Positions 34,853-43,907 of a stretch of DNA of 55,374 nt are shown here, one piece after another. A model generated the notes under the pieces. It searched no databases. It saw only the letters and a program-made list of their open reading frames with translations, and had not been told where the DNA came from. Source of the DNA: Candidatus Bipolaricaulota bacterium (GTDB lineage Bacteria; Bipolaricaulota; Bipolaricaulia; UBA7950; UBA9294); the NCBI GenBank assembly GCA_030606565.1, contig JAUWGE010000008.1:1-55374 (forward strand). Direction: 5' to 3'. Each line of letters starts with the position of its first letter. Position 1 is the stretch's first letter. The translations under genes and the position numbers were made by a program.

Positions 34853-35489
34853 GCGGGTTGTCTGTGCTCCGTTCCGCTCCCCGCTGCTTCTTTTGGTTGC
34901 CTTAATCTTCTCGGGGATTCTCTACGCCGTTGATATACAAGCCAGCGTGTATGACATCCAGAACCCGAAGTGGGTGATCACGATGGCCATCCTCATTCTC
35001 ATCTCGCCGCTTTTTAGCGGTGTGCTCATCCTCCTTATATACGGGATCAACACCGGAAAGGCGATCTTGGTACGGCGAGCACTCACCCAAACGCTTTCCT
35101 CCTATATTCATCTTGTAGTCGGGGAGATCTTAGTCAATCTGGTTGTGTTAGCAGGGAGCTTTCTGTTTGTTCTTCCGGGGATCTATCTTGGACTGCGTCT
35201 GAGCTTCTATAAGCAAGTGATTTTGATTGAGGGCGCAACTGCTACTGCGGCGATCAAAGGGAGCTTCAGACAAACGGTTGGCTGGCGCATTCCCGGTTCT
35301 CTGCTCCTCCTTCTCGCCCCATTCTACGCTCTTGCCATCCTCGTCGGCTACGTAGTGACCAGGTTACCCTTGGGCCTCTTTGGGGAGGGGCTCGCCCTAG
35401 CTGCGTCAACACTCACTTTCGCATGGACGAACACGTTGTTGACCACCCTTTACATGCTCAATAAGGAGCTCCCCCTTATTTCGCCTTAG
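34833..35489 (+). CDS. integral membrane protein, YciC/DUF975-like
   Basis: 218 aa, five or six TM segments. The segment FVLPGIYLGLRLSFYKQVI followed by EGATATAAIKGSFRQTVG matches the pattern of YciC/glycerophosphodiester-phosphodiesterase membrane domains, where a Pro-Gly break and an amphipathic SxxxTxG helix recur. No catalytic domain. Start 34833 overlaps rbfA; no other ATG fits as well. Function unknown. Confidence 0.65.
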   Translation: MKSHQIKRVVCAPFRSPLLLLVALIFSGILYAVDIQASVYDIQNPKWVITMAILILISPLFSGVLILLIYGINTGKAILVRRALTQTLSSYIHLVVGEILVNLVVLAGSFLFVLPGIYLGLRLSFYKQVILIEGATATAAIKGSFRQTVGWRIPGSLLLLLAPFYALAILVGYVVTRLPLGLFGEGLALAASTLTFAWTNTLLTTLYMLNKELPLISP

Positions 35490-35576
35490 GAACAGCTCTC
35501 TACACACAAAAGTTGATACAACCATGATTCTGTTTTGCAAGATAATAACATGTGTATAATGGATCGGGAGGATGGT

Positions 35577-36482
35577 ATGAAACGAAGTATAGTTTTTGTT
35601 GGGACTGTAATTGTTGCAGCTTGTGTGGCCTTTTCCGTTTTGGGGACAAGTTGGGAGGAACAAAAAGCCGGATTTCAGTTTCGAGTTGATCCAAAGACCG
35701 GAGAGACGCAGGTTGGGTTCTATCTGTTCCTTGAGTATGAGCCGATTCCGGCATGCACAGACCTTGATACCACTTGGTCGGTGTACATCTTACAAGACGG
35801 TTCAGAGGAGGTCTTGGCGGACTATCACTACCGTAAGCGGCATCCCAGTTGCACTGGGCGGACCGAATGGATAAGCTTCCTTTCTCCCTTTATCACGCCG
35901 GTCGCAGGCGGAAACTACGGGGCGCGAATCACCGTGCATGATTTCGCTAACGATTTATTCTATGAGCGCGTCATAAGCTATATAGCACCGCTCAGTCTGC
36001 CCACAGGTGTTGCCTTAAGCGTGTCAACGACTTCCGGGGATACGGATGAGATCGACTTAAGTGGTGTTCCTGATGAAGAACTGGAACAGCTCGCTTCCTA
36101 CTTCACGACTTTCTCTACAGACTATGTGCAAACTGCCTCCGATGTTTCAGTGGAGGATTTTTTCACCATTTATGCCACATCAGAGGAGGCGTTTCCGGCT
36201 TGGTTGCTGGTGGTCGTTTCCTTGGGTCCAGACGTCAGTACAAGTGGAAGCGGAATCTCGATCAAGGCGAGCTACAACCGCATCCTTTTCATCTACCCGG
36301 TAAATTCACCGGCAGCGGTGGGAGGGGTTCTCGAGCAGCTATCCTTGCTTAATGAGGAGTTTGTGGGCCGGGTGCTGTTAGCGAAAAATCCCTCTGATAG
36401 CGGCAACGCTATATCCGTATTCATCGGCGAGATAGCCTGGCAGGTCTTGCAGGCGGCCAGTCAGGAGATAGAGCAACGCTAG
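35577..36482 (+). CDS. secreted protein of unknown function
   Basis: 301 aa. ATG 35577 with GGGAGGATGG upstream. N-terminal signal peptide (KRSIVFVGTVIVAACVAFSVLG, written here as two parts KRSIVFVG and TVIVAACVAFSVLG) without a lipobox Cys. The first half is beta-rich with two Cys pairs (PACTDLD, HPSCTG); the second half is acidic and Ser/Thr-rich (SVSTTSGDTDEIDLSG). No domain recognised. A TATAAT at 35555-35560 without a clear -35 may be its promoter. Confidence 0.65.
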   Translation: MKRSIVFVGTVIVAACVAFSVLGTSWEEQKAGFQFRVDPKTGETQVGFYLFLEYEPIPACTDLDTTWSVYILQDGSEEVLADYHYRKRHPSCTGRTEWISFLSPFITPVAGGNYGARITVHDFANDLFYERVISYIAPLSLPTGVALSVSTTSGDTDEIDLSGVPDEELEQLASYFTTFSTDYVQTASDVSVEDFFTIYATSEEAFPAWLLVVVSLGPDVSTSGSGISIKASYNRILFIYPVNSPAAVGGVLEQLSLLNEEFVGRVLLAKNPSDSGNAISVFIGEIAWQVLQAASQEIEQR

Positions 36483-36686
36483 GGGTAGTCCCTCGGATTT
36501 TTGTGACACGCGGGGTCTCCCGGTTACCCGTCAACCCGACTCATTATGGGTAAGATCGGAGTTGGTCTCGCCCTTGCGGCGTTTTGCTTAGAAGTGTGAG
36601 GATACAATGTGGTGGTTAAAGGGATTCTCGCTACTACACGGTATGCCTTCGTCATCAAGTCACGGTAAGATACAGCCGGAGGGATC

Positions 36687-37322
36687 ATGGATCGAGAAAC
36701 TACGGATAGGAAAATCGTCACAGTTGTTTCCGGGTTACCTCGTTCCGGCACGTCGATGATGATGATGATGCTTGAAGCCGGGGGGCTACCCGTACTGACG
36801 GACAACATAAGGACCGCTGATGAGGACAACCCCAAGGGCTACTACGAATTCGAACAAGTAAAGCAGGTTGAACACGATCAAGCCTGGCTGAAACAGGCCC
36901 AGGGGAAGGCCGTCAAGATGGTCTCAGCGCTCTTAAAACACCTGCCGCAAAGCTACACCTATAAAGTGATCTTCATGCGCAGAGTGATGGAAGAGGTTTT
37001 AGCCTCCCAGAGGCAGATGCTCGTCAGAAGAGAAAAGCCGGCAGATACTGTTTCAGACGAAAGGATAGCTGATTTGTCTCGCCAGCATCTAAAGCAGGTG
37101 GAAGCCTGGCTTGATGAGCAACCCAACATTGAGGTCCTCTATACCAGCTATAATGAGGTTCTGAAAAATCCCGTCGAACAGGCGAAGAAGGTCAACCAGT
37201 TCTTGGGCAATACCCTTGACGTAGAAAGCATGGCAGGTGTAGTCGATCGATCGCTTTATCATCAGCGCCAAAAGCGGCATGAACCGTCATCTTGTATGGA
37301 AAGGAAGAGGCTAACGCATTGA
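36687..37322 (+). CDS. small sulfotransferase-like protein
   Basis: 211 aa. SGLPRSGTSMMMMMLEAGG is the 5'-phosphosulfate (PAPS) loop; KVIFMRRVMEEVLASQRQML and VLYTSYNEVLKNP match the 3'-phosphate region of the sulfotransferase/P-loop family. A five-Met run sits right after the P-loop. Acceptor unknown. ATG 36687 has GGAGGGATC upstream. The ZIP transporter gene follows after 16 bases. Confidence 0.75.
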   Translation: MDRETTDRKIVTVVSGLPRSGTSMMMMMLEAGGLPVLTDNIRTADEDNPKGYYEFEQVKQVEHDQAWLKQAQGKAVKMVSALLKHLPQSYTYKVIFMRRVMEEVLASQRQMLVRREKPADTVSDERIADLSRQHLKQVEAWLDEQPNIEVLYTSYNEVLKNPVEQAKKVNQFLGNTLDVESMAGVVDRSLYHQRQKRHEPSSCMERKRLTH

Positions 37323-37338
37323 GTGGAGGAGGAGCTAA

Positions 37339-38103
37339 GTGGAGAGCACGGTCGGTTTTGCCTTAACCCTCTCAGCCCTGGCCGGATTGTCGACGACGTT
37401 GGGCGGTGTGCTCGGCATCTTAGTCCGTAAGCCCGGTCCGCGCTTCATGGCACTGACACTAGGCTTCTCCGGGGGAGTGATGATCCTGGTCTCATTCGTC
37501 GAGTTGCTGCAGGGGGGGATCGAGACCGTCGGTTTTGCCCCGGCCCATCTGGCCTTCTTCCTCGGGATGGCGGCGATGTTTCTCGTCGATATCTCCATCC
37601 CCCACGACTACATGGCCGAGCATCACCGTACCGGGAACGGCGAACGAAGCGGCCAGTTGATGAAGACGGGGCTGTTTGTTGCTCTCGGTATTGGTATCCA
37701 CAACTTCCCCGAGGGGATGGCCACCTTTGCCGGCGCGCTGAAGGAACCGTCTCTCGGAATCGCTATCGCTTCGGCCATCGCCATCCATAATATTCCCGAG
37801 GGATTAGCCGTGGCAGCACCGATCTATGCGGCGACTGGTAGTCGACGCAAGGCCTTCCTGTGGTCGTTTCTCTCGGGGGTTGCTGAACCTATCGGAGCTG
37901 GGCTGGCCGCGGCGGTCTTGTTACCGTTTCTGAACGGCGCTATTTTGGGCTACGTGCTTGCGGCAGTGGCCGGGATCATGGTCTTCATCTCATTGGATGA
38001 ATTGGTCCCTGTGGGACGTTCCTTTGGCAGTGAACACTTATCAATTGTGGGTGTTATCGTGGGTATGGTCGTCATGAGCCTAAGTTTGTGGATGTTGGGC
38101 TGA
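37339..38103 (+). CDS. ZIP-family metal transporter, ZupT type
   Basis: 254 aa, about eight TM segments. The metal-site helices HNFPEGMATFAGAL (TM4) and HNIPEGLAVAAPIY (TM5) are complete. Imports Zn2+ and related divalent ions. GTG start with GGAGGAGCTAA directly before. Confidence 0.93.
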   Translation: MESTVGFALTLSALAGLSTTLGGVLGILVRKPGPRFMALTLGFSGGVMILVSFVELLQGGIETVGFAPAHLAFFLGMAAMFLVDISIPHDYMAEHHRTGNGERSGQLMKTGLFVALGIGIHNFPEGMATFAGALKEPSLGIAIASAIAIHNIPEGLAVAAPIYAATGSRRKAFLWSFLSGVAEPIGAGLAAAVLLPFLNGAILGYVLAAVAGIMVFISLDELVPVGRSFGSEHLSIVGVIVGMVVMSLSLWMLG

Positions 38104-38878
38104 GAACAACAGTACACCTGCCTTTTGTAATGTGTGTCACATTCAGTCTTTTTATTTGGGTGACTTAAGGCAGCTTGGGGGCGGAAACGTAACCAGCCAG
38201 ACCATATTGCAAGATGCTTCCCCCTTTGCTGAACCGTACCTTTTGGTTCCTCGCTGTTTCAAGTGGGTAACTTAAGAGAAAGGCTGAAACGACGAGACTC
38301 GCGCAAAGGCGCTAAGAACGCAAAGGACGGAGAAAAAACAGGATCGATAGGAATCCAATAACCTATGAGGAATCCAGGAATCCATGAGAAAGCTAAGGAT
38401 GTACAAATCAGCGCTTTTCCTGGCCTCCTGGTTTCCTAAGGGGCTTGGCTTAGATGTGCCTACGACCAACAGCAAGTGCCTAATGCTGAGGAGGCCAGGA
38501 ATGCAGGAAGAACTACGAATAAGAGGAACAAAGACTAGGAATCCTCTGCGTCTTGGCGCCTGCCTGTGCCGGTACGGCAGACAGGTCTTTGCGAAGAAAA
38601 GGGGCTTCCCTGCTTGGCCGGAAGACAGGTCACGGGAATGGGGGATTGGCGGTTGTCACACAAGAAACCGGGCTTTTTCTTGCTTCCCTGGTTTCCTCAG
38701 GAAGAGAAGAGCTTGCTTCACGAGAGCAGGCCAGTTCCGATGCTCCCTGGCTGGTTCCCCACACCAGATAGCGAAGAACCTACCTTTCTCACTGTGGCAG
38801 AACGCGGTACACTTTAGGAGCGAGGTACGGCTTGCCTCGGCGAACTAGACCCCATAGGACGAAGGAGTGAAAACAGGT
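38104..38878. other. long intergenic region with hairpin repeats, no gene
   Basis: 775 bases. Contains two CCTG-arm hairpins (38559-38585 and 38609-38629) of the same kind as 13458-13487, and a degenerate phrase GCGCAAAGGCGCTAAGAACG near 38297. The 154-aa reading frame at 38384-38848 lacks a ribosome site and runs through the hairpins; I do not call it. Confidence 0.6.
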
Positions 38879-40330
38879 ATGACATCGCAAGGCGTTACCC
38901 CACAAAGTGAAGACTATGCCCGCTGGTACACTGATGTAGTGCAAAAGGCGGATCTGGCCGACTACGCACCGGTGCGTGGCTGCATGATCATCAAGCCGTA
39001 CGGCTACGAGCTGTGGGAAAACATTCAGGGAGCGTTGGATCGGCGGTTCAAGGCCACAGGCCACAAGAACGCGTACTTCCCGCTGTTGATCCCGATGAGC
39101 TTCATTCATAAGGAAGCCGAGCATATCGAGGGTTTTGCGCCGGAGTTGGCCGTAGTGACCCACGGCGGTGGCAAGGAACTGGAAGAGCCGCTCGTCGTGC
39201 GCCCGACTTCGGAGACTATGATCGGCCACGCTTTTGCGGAGTGGATCCAGTCATACCGTGATCTGCCGCTTCTTATCAATCAGTGGGCGAACGTCGTTCG
39301 CTGGGAGATGCGCCCGCGCCTGTTCCTGCGCACGACGGAGTTCCTGTGGCAGGAGGGACACACCGCCCATGCAACAAAGGAAGAGGCGCAGGAAGAGACG
39401 ATGCGCATGCTGGATACCTACGCCGACTTCGCTATCAATGAGGCGGCCATCCCTGTGATCAAGGGGTTAAAAAGCACGCAGGAGAAGTTCGCCGGGGCGG
39501 ATGACTCGTATTCCATCGAGGCGATGATGGGCAACAAGTGGGCGCTCCAGTCGGGCACATCGCACAACCTGGGACAGAACTTCTCAAAAGCGTTCGACAT
39601 CAAGTTCCTCGATGAAAATAACGACCTGCAGTACTGCTTCACGACCTCGTGGGGTGTGAGCACGCGCATGGTCGGCGGGATTGTCATGGCACACGGTGAT
39701 GATAAAGGGTTGCGCCTGCCGCCTCGGCTGGCACCGATCCAGGTTGTGGTCATCCCGATCTTCAAGACCGACGAGCAGAAGAACCTGGTCTTGGAGACAA
39801 TCGGCGGCGTCCGTGAATCGCTTATTACTGCCGGGGTGCGCATCCACGTTGACGACCGCGAGGGGTTGACCCCCGGGTTCAAGTTCAACGACTGGGAGAT
39901 GCGCGGCGTGCCGCTTAGGATGGAAATCGGGCCGAGGGACGTGAAAGCTGCCACGGTGGTGCTCGTCAGGCGCGATGTGTCTGGGGTGGAGGGGAAACAG
40001 TCCGTTCAAGCGACAGAGCTTGTTTCCACCGTGACGCGCCTGCTCGATGAGATTCAGGCCAACATGCTCGCTCAAGCAACAGCGTTTCGTGACGTCAACC
40101 TGCACGAGGCTGCCTCGTATGACGATCTTAAAGAGATCGTGAAAGATGGCTGGGCGCTGATCCCGCACTGTGGGACGCCTGAGTGTGAGGACCGGATCAA
40201 GGCAGAGACCAAAGCTTCGTCGCGCTGCTTCCCGCTTGATTTAAACGAGGAGTGGTATCCTAAGGGAGTGACATGCTCTGCCTGTGGCAAGCCGGCACAG
40301 GGGAGAGCCTACTTTGCACGAGCGTATTGA
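38879..40330 (+). CDS. proS: prolyl-tRNA synthetase, archaeal/eukaryotic type
   Basis: 483 aa. Class II synthetase: motif 1 around YFPLLIPMSF, RPTSETMIGHAFAEW, motif 2 RWEMRPRLFLRTTEFLWQEG (split here as RWEMRPRLF and LRTTEFLWQEG), HTAHATKEEA, motif 3 GVSTRMVGGI. The editing insertion of the bacterial form is absent, and the C-terminal zinc-like domain has GTPECEDR and TCSACGKPA. Ends with the typical YFARAY. ATG 38879 follows GAAGGAG by 11 bases; a GTG at 38867 is in frame but has no spacing. Confidence 0.93.
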   Translation: MTSQGVTPQSEDYARWYTDVVQKADLADYAPVRGCMIIKPYGYELWENIQGALDRRFKATGHKNAYFPLLIPMSFIHKEAEHIEGFAPELAVVTHGGGKELEEPLVVRPTSETMIGHAFAEWIQSYRDLPLLINQWANVVRWEMRPRLFLRTTEFLWQEGHTAHATKEEAQEETMRMLDTYADFAINEAAIPVIKGLKSTQEKFAGADDSYSIEAMMGNKWALQSGTSHNLGQNFSKAFDIKFLDENNDLQYCFTTSWGVSTRMVGGIVMAHGDDKGLRLPPRLAPIQVVVIPIFKTDEQKNLVLETIGGVRESLITAGVRIHVDDREGLTPGFKFNDWEMRGVPLRMEIGPRDVKAATVVLVRRDVSGVEGKQSVQATELVSTVTRLLDEIQANMLAQATAFRDVNLHEAASYDDLKEIVKDGWALIPHCGTPECEDRIKAETKASSRCFPLDLNEEWYPKGVTCSACGKPAQGRAYFARAY

Positions 40331-40371
40331 GGATTCCATGGGAAACGACCGAACAGCATAAAGGAGACAGC

Positions 40372-41478
40372 ATGGTCAATACTGATCGGCGAGTCGAGGG
40401 TCTGGCACGACGACTCAACTCCCACGGAATCGACGTATTGGCCTTACTTCCCGGGGCCAATTTTACCTACTACACGGGGCTTTCTAAGGGCTTGAGCGAG
40501 CGGCCGACCGTCGCCTTCTTCTCCACCAACAGGCGGCCGGCGTCCATCGTGCCCTCCTTCGAGCTATCTGCCACAAAGCAGCTTCTCTCCTACGATGTGG
40601 AGTTTTTCGTCTACACCGATGAGGAGGGATATGAAGGAGCCTTCCAGCGTGCCAGCGATACCCTGAAACTGGCCGGCAAACAAATCGGGGTAGAGTATCA
40701 AAGCATGCGCCTGTTGGAACTGCGCCAGATCGAAAGGAGCGTGCCTGATTGTGTCATAAAGGAGGCCGATGCCCTATTGGCCGAGTCTCGCATGGTCAAA
40801 GACGATGGTGAACTTGAGGCCATGCGCGAGGCGATACGCATCACCGAGGAAGCACTCCGCTTGACGATCGACCAGGTGCGGCCCGGGCAGACCGAGCTTG
40901 AGGTTCAGAACATCCTACACGCGGAGATGCTCCGCGCTGGCGCGCGTGGTTTGGGTTTTGATCCGCTCATCCTGTCTGGTCCACGTGCGGCGCTGCCCCA
41001 TGCCACAGCGGTGGGCCGGGTTATCCAATCGGGTGACTGTTTGCTCTTCGATTTCGGAGCAAAGTACGAAAACTACACGGCGGACATCACCCGTACCTTC
41101 TCGATCGGCACGGAGAACCCCGAATGGAAGGAGATCTACGCGGTGGTGAAGGAGGCAAACGCCGCAGCGCGTCGTCTCGCCAGGCCGAACGTCAAGGCGC
41201 AAGACGTCGACCGCGCTGCCCGGGAGGTCATCGAAAAGGCCGGCTACGGCGAGTATTTCACCCACCGTACCGGACATGGCCTGGGACTGGAAGTGCATGA
41301 ACCGCCGTATATCGTTGAGGGAAACAAGGTCCCTTTACAACCGGGGATGACCTTTACCATCGAACCGGGGATCTACATCTCGTGTAAGTACGGCGTCCGT
41401 ATCGAGGACGATGTTGTCATCACTGAAGATGGATGCGAAAGTCTAACGACCTTTCCGCGGGAGCTTGTGGTTATCTAG
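40372..41478 (+). CDS. M24 metallopeptidase, Xaa-Pro aminopeptidase type
   Basis: 368 aa. N-terminal creatinase-like domain, then the pita-bread fold with LLFDFGAKYENYTADITRTF (two Asp), HRTGHGLGLEVHEPP (His), TIEPGIY (Glu) and RIEDDVVIT (Glu): all five dimetal ligands. Removes an N-terminal residue before Pro or cleaves Xaa-Pro dipeptides. ATG 40372 follows AAGGAGACAGC. Its 3' end overlaps tag, on the other strand, by 8 bases. Confidence 0.92.
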   Translation: MVNTDRRVEGLARRLNSHGIDVLALLPGANFTYYTGLSKGLSERPTVAFFSTNRRPASIVPSFELSATKQLLSYDVEFFVYTDEEGYEGAFQRASDTLKLAGKQIGVEYQSMRLLELRQIERSVPDCVIKEADALLAESRMVKDDGELEAMREAIRITEEALRLTIDQVRPGQTELEVQNILHAEMLRAGARGLGFDPLILSGPRAALPHATAVGRVIQSGDCLLFDFGAKYENYTADITRTFSIGTENPEWKEIYAVVKEANAAARRLARPNVKAQDVDRAAREVIEKAGYGEYFTHRTGHGLGLEVHEPPYIVEGNKVPLQPGMTFTIEPGIYISCKYGVRIEDDVVITEDGCESLTTFPRELVVI

Positions 41479-42058
41479 CCTTCCCGCTCAGCTCGCGGTA
41501 GCGGAAGCAGTCGACGGTATGGTCGTTCACCATCCCCACCGCCTGCATGAACGCGTAGCAGATCGTCGGCCCGACGAACTTGAACCCGCGTTTCTTCAGG
41601 TCTTTGCTCATCGCGACGGACTCCGGTGTCTGCGCTGGGATCTCCTTGATCGAACTCCACGCGTTGTGGATAGGTCGCCCATCGACGAAACGCCAGATGT
41701 AGCTATCGAAGCTTCCAAACTCTCTCTTAACGGCGAGGAAGGCGCGGGCATTCCCGATCGTTGCCTCCACCTTGCGCCGGTTGCGAACGATCCCTGGATC
41801 AAAGAGGAGCGCCTCGATCTTCGCCTCGTCGTAGGAGGCTACCACTGACGGATCGAATCGGTCGAACGCTTCGCGGTAGTGATCGCGTTTATCTAAAATC
41901 GTCGACCAACTGAGCCCTGCCTGCGCGCCCTCCAGGATGAGAAACTCGAAGAGCCTGCGGTCATCGTGAACTGGGACCCCCCATTCCTCGTCGTGGTAGC
42001 GTACGTAGCGTGGATCGGTCCCCGCCCACGCGCATCGCACAACAGTCATACCTGCCAT
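41471..42058 (-). CDS. tag: DNA-3-methyladenine glycosylase I
   Basis: 195 aa. Excises 3-methyladenine. RCAWAGTDPRYVRYHDEEWG with the N-terminal zinc Cys, EGAQAGLSWSTIL (catalytic Glu), IVRNRRKVEA, FKFVGPTICYAFMQAVGMVNDH (written as FKFVGPTICYAF and GMVNDHTVDC), with the later His and Cys zinc ligands. The start could also be three codons downstream (MTVVRCAW). Confidence 0.95.
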   Translation of the reverse strand: MAGMTVVRCAWAGTDPRYVRYHDEEWGVPVHDDRRLFEFLILEGAQAGLSWSTILDKRDHYREAFDRFDPSVVASYDEAKIEALLFDPGIVRNRRKVEATIGNARAFLAVKREFGSFDSYIWRFVDGRPIHNAWSSIKEIPAQTPESVAMSKDLKKRGFKFVGPTICYAFMQAVGMVNDHTVDCFRYRELSGKAR

Positions 42059-42194
42059 CCTTTCGTCGTTCTCTTTTGCGGGTTTTTCCTATCTTAGCCG
42101 TTCGCTCTGTGAAACGCGACCCAAGATAAGGCAAGGTCGCATTTTCCCGCATCGCTTTATCTATGGTAGGATAACCCGAGAGGGAGGTGGTGGG

Positions 42195-42989
42195 ATGGCA
42201 GATCTGATAATCCGCGATATGGAAGAAGGGGACGAACAGTACGTAGGAACGTGCACCCATGTGAACGAGTCAGACGAGATCGATGCCTGCGCAAGGCAAC
42301 GGCTCCCGTGGCTAAAAAAGATGTACGCGAAAGGGCTGCGGGTCAAGGTCGCGCTCCTTGGGGATAAACAGGTCGGGTTCCTCTACCTTGTGCCGATAGA
42401 GGTCTCTCCGTGGGGTCCTCTGGGAGAGGAGCTGATGGTCATCCCGTGTCTCGTTGTGACAGAGTCGGCAAAGCACAAAGGGATCGGCAGAGCCTTGTTG
42501 GAAGAGGCGGAAGAAGAGACCAAACGCCAGGGACGAAAGGGTCTCGTCACGCCTGCCTATACCCACGATTTCTGGTTCATGCCGGCCGGGTTCTTCGAGG
42601 CATGCGGTTTTTCCGCAGTAAAGAGGAGGGGACAAGAGGTTCTGCTGTGGAAGGTCTTCGACGAGATGGCCAAGGCCCCGCAGTTCCTTGAGCGAAAATA
42701 CCGTTATGAACCGATCACCGGAAAGGTGGCGGTCGATCTCTTCTTTAACACCTTCTGCCAGACGAGCGTCATCGAGGCACAGCGCGTGCGGGAGGTAGCT
42801 GCTGAGTTCGGCGAGCATGTCGCGCTGCGCGAGTACTGCGCTGATGACCGCGAGACCCTCCTTCACTTGCAAACCCCACGAGCGATCTTCATCAACGGGA
42901 AGGAAATCTGGTGGGGATATGAGGCCCCCAAGGAGGGGATTCGCGAGGCAATCAGACAGGCGCTTTCTAACCGACTACCTGAACCGTGA
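42195..42989 (+). CDS. GNAT acetyltransferase with YoaP-like C-terminal domain
   Basis: 264 aa. Residues 1-150: GNAT fold with the acetyl-CoA loop HKGIGRALLEEAEEE. Residues about 165-264 form a second small domain (DLFFNTFCQTSVIEAQRVREV and FINGKEIWWGYEAPKEG) resembling the YoaP C-terminal thioredoxin-like module. Acceptor unknown. ATG 42195 has GGGAGGTGGTGGG before it. Confidence 0.82.
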   Translation: MADLIIRDMEEGDEQYVGTCTHVNESDEIDACARQRLPWLKKMYAKGLRVKVALLGDKQVGFLYLVPIEVSPWGPLGEELMVIPCLVVTESAKHKGIGRALLEEAEEETKRQGRKGLVTPAYTHDFWFMPAGFFEACGFSAVKRRGQEVLLWKVFDEMAKAPQFLERKYRYEPITGKVAVDLFFNTFCQTSVIEAQRVREVAAEFGEHVALREYCADDRETLLHLQTPRAIFINGKEIWWGYEAPKEGIREAIRQALSNRLPEP

Positions 42990-43097
42990 TGTTTATGGCG
43001 TTTATCCCTTTAGAGCAGCGTAGAATGGTCCCTCTTGAAGCCTTTCGTGAATATATTGAGCGCTTATATCGCAAGCATCCAACTGAGAGTAATGGCA

Positions 43098-43126
43098 TTG
43101 GGTTCGCGGGTGACACGCGCTATACT
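43098..43126 (+). promoter_or_regulatory. promoter of a small membrane-protein gene
   Basis: TTGGGT (43098-43103), 17 bases, TATACT (43121-43126), 14 bases before the ATG at 43141, giving a very short leader. Confidence 0.5.
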
Positions 43127-43140
43127 TGTTTGGATTCACA

Positions 43141-43362
43141 ATGCGGATTCCAGACAGAAGGCGCACGATACTACAAATTATTAACAGTCCTTTGGGATTC
43201 TACATCCTTGCCCTTCTAATTGGGGAAAGCTTCCTCGGTCTCGTAATGGGATTAGGCGGAGCGAAGAATTTCCTGGCAACGGGAGCATTCCTTGGGGTGG
43301 GAATGTTTGTGCTTGTTGTTGCTTGTGTTAGAGTTGTTGCATGGTTCAAACCGGAGCACTAG
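43141..43362 (+). CDS. small two-TM membrane protein
   Basis: 73 aa: basic opening MRIPDRRRTIL, two hydrophobic segments (FYILALLIGESFLGLVMGLG and FLGVGMFVLVVACVRVVAWF), tail KPEH. It has its own promoter and almost no ribosome site. Unknown family; the second small membrane gene at 43689-43862 has a similar two-TM layout. Confidence 0.5.
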   Translation: MRIPDRRRTILQIINSPLGFYILALLIGESFLGLVMGLGGAKNFLATGAFLGVGMFVLVVACVRVVAWFKPEH

Positions 43363-43688
43363 ACCCATCAACCCTGGCTTCTCATACCTATTAGCAGGTG
43401 ACGTGGGGACTCTTGTCCGCTTCCCGGTGGGGACAGAACCGCTTATGGTGTTCCAAACTGCAATTCAGCGCACTCAGCCCCGCCAGGACTTGACATGCAC
43501 CTCTCGATGCCTTTGCTTGCACATCAAGCGTACCCTACTATGATAAGGCATAAAGACCATAAAGACAGAGGTGAGTGCAAGAGGTGACACGTGTCCTTGA
43601 CGGAAGGAGCGTGCATCCTTCGTCCAGCGGGAAGCGCGCCCTGAAATGAAGACAGGGATGAAGGTTGCCCACGAGGAGGACCTCAAAG
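43363..43688. other. spacer with a possible promoter and short palindromes
   Basis: About 325 bases. TTGCTT (43513-43518) with TACTAT 17 bases later (43536-43541) is a possible promoter for the next gene. GACACGTGTC and GAAGGA/TCCTTC (near 43600-43622) form small palindromes in its leader. No protein gene seen. Confidence 0.4.
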
Positions 43689-43862
43689 ATGCTAAAATGG
43701 GTAATGACAGGAATCATGGCGCTTGTGGTCGTGGTAGAGTTCCTTGTTGGCATTGGTGCGCTTACTGGCAAGCTAGACAAGAATCCAATCGCGGCCTGGG
43801 CGCTCATCTCTGGTGCAGCATTCGCATTGATAACTTTCGTTGTTGTGGTCTGGGTCCTTTGA
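43689..43862 (+). CDS. small two-TM membrane protein
   Basis: 57 aa: MLKWVMTGIMALVVVVEFLV opens the first TM, a short polar turn GKLDKNPIA follows, then a second TM to the C-terminus (ALITFVVVVWVL). ATG 43689 has GAGGAGGACC 9 bases upstream. Unknown family. Confidence 0.5.
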   Translation: MLKWVMTGIMALVVVVEFLVGIGALTGKLDKNPIAAWALISGAAFALITFVVVVWVL

Positions 43863-43907
43863 TGAGACTGATTCCTGTTCGCCCCTTATGGCCGTTATCA
43901 CAGCAGT

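Noticed and set aside
38384-38848. 154-aa plus-strand reading frame
   Set aside because: Runs through hairpin repeats, no ribosome site, no protein-like pattern.
42986-43219. 77-aa reading frame after the GNAT gene
   Set aside because: Overlaps the promoter of the next small gene, and the sequence is not protein-like.
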